Shown piece after piece: positions 61,163-64,000 of a stretch of DNA of 64,000 nucleotides (positions are counted from its first letter, which is position 1; the number at the start of each line of letters is the position of its first letter). The DNA comes from Brumimicrobium aurantiacum (lineage in GTDB: Bacteria; Bacteroidota; Bacteroidia; Flavobacteriales_D; Crocinitomicaceae): NCBI RefSeq assembly GCF_003402975.1, contig NZ_QURB01000007.1:151725-215724 (forward strand), written 5' to 3'. The notes beneath the pieces are model-generated. The model did no database searches and was not told the DNA's origin. It was given only the letters and a program-made list of their open reading frames with translations. A program made the translations under genes and the position numbers.

Positions 61163-62479
61163 ATGAAGACAAAAACGCTGAAAAAAAATAAAGTGAATGT
61201 TGTCACTTTAGGATGTTCGAAAAATATTTTTGATTCGGAAGTGCTGATGGCACAACTGAAGGCAAATAAATTTGACGTAGAACATGAGGCAAAACAAGAC
61301 GATTCGGATATTGTAATTATCAATACATGTGGTTTCATTGATAATGCAAAGCAAGAATCAATCGATACTATTTTACGTTATGCTGAGGCCAAAAAAGAAG
61401 GTCAAGTAGACAAAGTATATGTTACTGGATGTTTATCTCAACGATACAAAGATGATCTTGAGCAAGAAATTCCAGAGGTTGATGCCTATTTTGGTACACG
61501 TGAATTACCACGTATGCTGAAAACGTTAAAAGCAGATTATAAACATGAATTAGTAGGGGAACGTTTATTGACAACACCTTCGCACTATGCGTATTTTAAA
61601 ATTGCTGAAGGTTGTGATCGACCATGTTCATTCTGTGCTATTCCAATTATGAGAGGTGGACATAAGTCTACACCAATTGAAGATTTGGTAAAGCAAGCAG
61701 AAGGTTTAGCTGCTAAAGGAGTTAAAGAATTGATGTTAATTGCTCAAGATTTAACATATTATGGATTAGATTTATATAAAAAGCGAGCGCTTGCAGAATT
61801 AGTAGATCGTTTGGCAGATGTAGAAGGAATAGAGTGGATTAAATTGCACTATGCATTTCCAACAGGTTTTCCAATGGATGTTTTAGATGTAATGAAAAAT
61901 CGTAGTAATGTTTGTAATTACCTTGATATGCCATTACAACACGGTTCAACAAGAATGTTGAAAGCAATGCGTCGTGGAACAACACGTCAGAAAACGGAGA
62001 AACTAATTGAAGAAATTAGAAATAAAGTACCTGAAATTGCAATTCGTACAACTTTGATTTCTGGTTACCCTGGAGAAACAGAGGAAGATTTTCAAGAAAT
62101 GTATGACTGGGTAGAAAAATCTAGATTTGAACGTTTAGGAATCTTCACTTATTCTCATGAGGAAAATACACATGCTTATAATTTTGAAGATGATGTTCCT
62201 GCAGCAGTTAAACGCGAACGTGCAGATGCAATCATGGAACTTCAATCAGGGATTAGTTATGATCTTAATCAAAAGCATATAGGTCAAGTAAGAAAAGTAT
62301 TATTTGATAGGGCAGAGGGAGATTACTTTATTGGAAGAACTGAATTTGATTCACCAGAAGTAGATAATGAAGTATTGATTAAAGCTGCAGATAATTATGT
62401 AAGAATTGGAGATTTTGCTCCGATTTATATTACCTCTGCTGATCATTATGATTTGTATGGTAAATTAGCTGAAGAGTAA
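61163..62479 (+). CDS. rimO: Ribosomal protein S12 methylthiotransferase RimO
   Basis: A 438-residue radical-SAM methylthiotransferase that adds a methylthio group to the Asp of ribosomal protein S12. The N-terminal UPF0004 cluster Cys are in LGCSKNIFDSEV, NTCGFIDNA and VTGCLSQ; the radical-SAM CDRPCSFC is near residue 154; a TRAM domain closes the C-terminus. Monocistronic with a strong terminator. Confidence 0.94.
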   Translation: MKTKTLKKNKVNVVTLGCSKNIFDSEVLMAQLKANKFDVEHEAKQDDSDIVIINTCGFIDNAKQESIDTILRYAEAKKEGQVDKVYVTGCLSQRYKDDLEQEIPEVDAYFGTRELPRMLKTLKADYKHELVGERLLTTPSHYAYFKIAEGCDRPCSFCAIPIMRGGHKSTPIEDLVKQAEGLAAKGVKELMLIAQDLTYYGLDLYKKRALAELVDRLADVEGIEWIKLHYAFPTGFPMDVLDVMKNRSNVCNYLDMPLQHGSTRMLKAMRRGTTRQKTEKLIEEIRNKVPEIAIRTTLISGYPGETEEDFQEMYDWVEKSRFERLGIFTYSHEENTHAYNFEDDVPAAVKRERADAIMELQSGISYDLNQKHIGQVRKVLFDRAEGDYFIGRTEFDSPEVDNEVLIKAADNYVRIGDFAPIYITSADHYDLYGKLAEE

Positions 62480-62495
62480 AAAGTTATACTAAATG

Positions 62496-62526
62496 AAAAA
62501 GCCGCAAAAAATTGCGGCTTTTTTTA
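62496..62526. terminator. Bidirectional intrinsic terminator
   Basis: AAAAAGCCGCAA / TTGCGGCTTTTT stem with an AAAA loop and flanking A and T runs. It serves rimO on the plus strand and the envelope operon ending at 62531 on the minus strand. Confidence 0.9.
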
Positions 62527-62530
62527 TATG

Positions 62531-62932
62531 TTATTTTTTGATCAACTGATCAATTTTTTCGTCAATAAACGCTGAAATTATTTCTGTGAATTTATCTCTA
62601 TTGTTTAGATAGTAACGATCAACGTATGATTTTACTATCTTTTTAATGTTAATACCTTTGGTTTTACTGCCATTCTTCGCAACTAAAGTCGTTGTTATTT
62701 TATCGTATAAGAAATCTAATGATAATCCAACTAGATATTCTTTTAAGTCGAAATCATCAGCCATTCCTGGTCTTATTTGATGACCAATTTTTTTCTCGAA
62801 AAAACCAAAAAGGTTCTCAGGTTCTAAGTATGATTTTATATTGATTTCCAGAAGACGTTTTGAAAGTTCGATTTGATTAATTAACCGTTCTTCCTCTTCT
62901 AATAAATCTTTATAACTATTTATATTATTCAT
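62531..62932 (-). CDS. Helical protein of unknown function
   Basis: A 133-residue all-helical protein without signal peptide. It begins with a coiled-coil-like LLEEEERLINQIELSKRLLE and ends KLIDQLIKK-type helices. No family recognised. The position after YtxH- and holin-like genes is common in Bacteroidota. Overlaps the holin gene by eight bases. Confidence 0.65.
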   Translation of the reverse strand: MNNINSYKDLLEEEERLINQIELSKRLLEINIKSYLEPENLFGFFEKKIGHQIRPGMADDFDLKEYLVGLSLDFLYDKITTTLVAKNGSKTKGINIKKIVKSYVDRYYLNNRDKFTEIISAFIDEKIDQLIKK

Positions 62933-63269
62933 ATTTGTTCGTGATTAATCGAGTGAAAAAATTAAGTAAATAACGAAATGTTGAAATTTTAAAAACTCTC
63001 ATTAAGATGATGGCAATAATAGGTATCATTCCAACAATTAAGAAGCCTAATGCATAAGATGAAAGTAAAGTTCCCAAATATATGGCCAATGCCAATCCTA
63101 GAAACGATATTCCAATCATTGTAAGTATTGTTACTAAAAGACTGTAAGCTACTCTAGTTGTGACTTCAGTTGCTTTCTTCATTGATCTTATTCTGAACAA
63201 AGCAATGTAAGTAGTAACCAGTTTTTTTAACTCATCTATGCCTTCTTTAGTAGTATTATTCTCTTTCAT
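62925..63269 (-). CDS. Phage-holin-family (DUF1469-like) membrane protein
   Basis: A 114-residue protein with a polar N-terminus (about 1-35) and two membrane helices (about 45-68 and 72-91), as in the Phage_holin_3_6/YqjE group. Despite the name such proteins are chromosomal envelope proteins, not phage genes. Works next to YtxH. Confidence 0.75.
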   Translation of the reverse strand: MKENNTTKEGIDELKKLVTTYIALFRIRSMKKATEVTTRVAYSLLVTILTMIGISFLGLALAIYLGTLLSSYALGFLIVGMIPIIAIILMRVFKISTFRYLLNFFTRLITNKYE

Positions 63270-63299
63270 TGTTTTTATGCTTTAGCTTGTGGCGATTAT

Positions 63300-63524
63300 T
63301 TACGATTTGATATTCGCTTGTTTTAAAAGCTCATCACTTTTATCTAATACTGCGTCCTTAGCGTTACCCAAAGCATCAACTGTTGCATCTTTAGCTTCAT
63401 TAATTTTTGAAGCTAATGCTTCACGTGTTTCTTTTCCACTTGCTGGTGCAAGTAATAATGCTATTCCTGCTCCAACTGCTGCTCCTGCTAATGCTGATAC
63501 TATAATCTTTGATTTGTCGTCCAT
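63300..63524 (-). CDS. YtxH-domain protein
   Basis: A 74-residue protein: one glycine- and alanine-rich membrane helix (about 8-28, VSALAGAAVGAGIALLLAP), then SGKETREALASKINEAKDA and a helical tail. YtxH proteins are small, stress-linked envelope proteins. First gene of the three-gene minus-strand unit. Confidence 0.85.
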   Translation of the reverse strand: MDDKSKIIVSALAGAAVGAGIALLLAPASGKETREALASKINEAKDATVDALGNAKDAVLDKSDELLKQANIKS

Positions 63525-63832
63525 AATATTTTGTTTTTTTATTTGTTAATAATGTATACCTCAAAATACCAATTTATTAGAGGTATTCAAAGTTTTAATT
63601 CTTAAAAAACATTAAAACTAATTTAAGTGAAAAGATTATAGAATATGAATTCTAGTTTTGGATAGCGCATTTTATTTACAGAGTTTTCTGTGTTTTTGCT
63701 ATCTTTTTTTTGTGAAGTATATCTTAGTTAAATAAGTGGTGATGTGCTTTAGTTCGAGTATTGAGAAAGCTATTGAGAAGAAGATGTGTCTTTTTCCTTT
63801 ATAAACGCATGTATTACTTTAAAGCAAAAAAA

Positions 63833-63868
63833 AAAGAGACCATCTTATCGATGATCTCTTTTTCTTAA
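63833..63868. terminator. Terminator-like hairpin before the IS
   Basis: AGAGACCATC / GATGATCTCT (one mismatch) with A-run on the left and T-run on the right, so it could work in either direction. Any gene it once served to the right may have been displaced by the insertion sequence. Confidence 0.65.
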
Positions 63869-63896
63869 ATATATTTGTCCCGTCCTGATATAGCGA

Positions 63897-63915
63897 TACA
63901 CTAAAACATAGTGTA
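63897..63915 (+). promoter_or_regulatory. Hairpin abutting the transposase start
   Basis: TACACTA-AAACA-TAGTGTA forms a 7-bp stem with a 5-base loop whose last base touches the ATG at 63916. If transcribed it would mask the ribosome approach site. Confidence 0.5.
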
Positions 63916-64000
63916 ATGAAAACATCAAAAAAGACAGGGGTTTCGAAGCGTACCCAGAAAGATTATTCACTTTCTTTTAAGCTTCAATTAGTTCAAGAAA
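63916..64000 (+). CDS. IS3-family-like transposase OrfA, 5' fragment
   Basis: Only 28 residues are visible before the window ends: MKTSKKTGVSKRTQKDYSL, then SFKLQLVQE. The basic start followed by YSLSFKLQLVQE matches OrfA (helix-turn-helix subunit) of Bacteroidota IS3-like elements. OrfB is expected further right. Confidence 0.65.
   Translation, partial: MKTSKKTGVSKRTQKDYSLSFKLQLVQE

Larger units (their letters stand above)
63525..63915. other. 391-base gap without a gene: inverted repeats, terminator and IS end
   Basis: No protein-coding frame with support is seen. The gap holds an IR of 7 bp (ATACCTC 63556-63562 / GAGGTAT 63580-63586), then a 9-bp IR (AGTTTTAAT 63591-63599 / ATTAAAACT 63611-63619), in the leader or promoter region of the ytxH operon. 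A terminator-like hairpin and the IS left end follow. Confidence 0.6.
63876..64000 (+). mobile_element. Left end of an IS3-family-like insertion sequence (partial)
   Basis: The element appears to begin at TGTCCCGTCCTGATATAG (63876), a TG-starting terminal repeat of the kind seen at IS3-type ends, 40 bases upstream of a transposase start. The right end and target-site duplication lie beyond the window, so family and border are inferred. Confidence 0.6.

Noticed and set aside
62925..63269. Prophage remnant suggested by a holin-like name
   Set aside because: The family is a chromosomal membrane protein usually found beside YtxH; no phage genes are nearby.
63289..63549. 86-residue plus-strand frame
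   Set aside because: It is the reverse strand of the well-matched ytxH gene.
1..64000. tRNA, rRNA, CRISPR array or classical riboswitch
   Set aside because: No cloverleaf, rRNA stretch, spaced repeats or known aptamer core was recognised when reading the intergenic regions.

Overview
The window looks like a 64 kb stretch of a low-GC chromosome from the Bacteroidota, most likely order Flavobacteriales (Crocinitomicaceae-like). The evidence is a fused lpxC-fabZ gene, a PorX-type PglZ response regulator, three secreted proteins with type IX secretion (T9SS) sorting domains, many SPII lipoproteins, almost no Shine-Dalgarno sequences, and promoters of the Bacteroidota form (TTTG, 18-19 bases, TAnnTTTG). 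No tRNA, rRNA, CRISPR array or prophage was seen. Most of the window is ordinary core or genus-level sequence. The one mobile element is the left end of an IS3-like insertion sequence at the right edge.

Layout. 1-3.0 kb: a tight operon of small soluble families (YciI, two VOC proteins, SRPBCC, DUF1801, DUF4199). 3.1-9.3 kb: RNA helicase, TsaC/Sua5, thioesterase, gamma-carbonic-anhydrase-like hexapeptide protein, 3-methyladenine glycosylase, BadF-type kinase. 9.4-14.5 kb: orphan SiaC-like protein, DUF1853, Skp/OmpH-like lipoprotein, LpxL-like acyltransferase, a double VOC protein. 14.5-20.4 kb: two sigma-factor units, each with a membrane-protein partner, plus a T9SS cargo protein. 20.4-27 kb: AlgH, an XRE-S24 regulator and a four-gene two-component cluster with a sigma-54 activator. 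27-34 kb: polytopic membrane protein, Pcm operon, large T9SS protein, esterase. 34.2-37.3 kb: a translationally coupled operon joining an RPE-like/CBS fusion, a DAHP synthase and a KdsC-type phosphatase. 37.6-47.9 kb: ACMSD operon, lipoproteins, gliding-type (type B) T9SS protein, DtxR regulator, M23 peptidase, patatin. 47.9-57.3 kb: RlmD, lpxA, lpxC-fabZ, lpxD, HD hydrolase, porX, tsaE, ald. 57.3-64 kb: a frameshifted RDD gene, DUF1684, YggS, DUF1015, RimO, a YtxH-holin envelope operon and the IS end.

How genes work together. lpxD, lpxC-fabZ and lpxA start lipid A synthesis. TsaC and TsaE belong to the t6A tRNA pathway. PorX is the response regulator of T9SS, whose cargo includes the proteins at 16.7, 30.7 and 41.9 kb. 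The best candidate for something undescribed is the 34.6-37.3 kb operon. Its order (sugar-phosphate enzyme with a CBS pair, PEP-dependent aldol synthase, KdsC-like phosphatase) parallels KdsD-KdsA-KdsC of Kdo synthesis, but with a ribulose-phosphate-3-epimerase-like barrel in place of the SIS isomerase and a DAHP synthase in place of KdsA.
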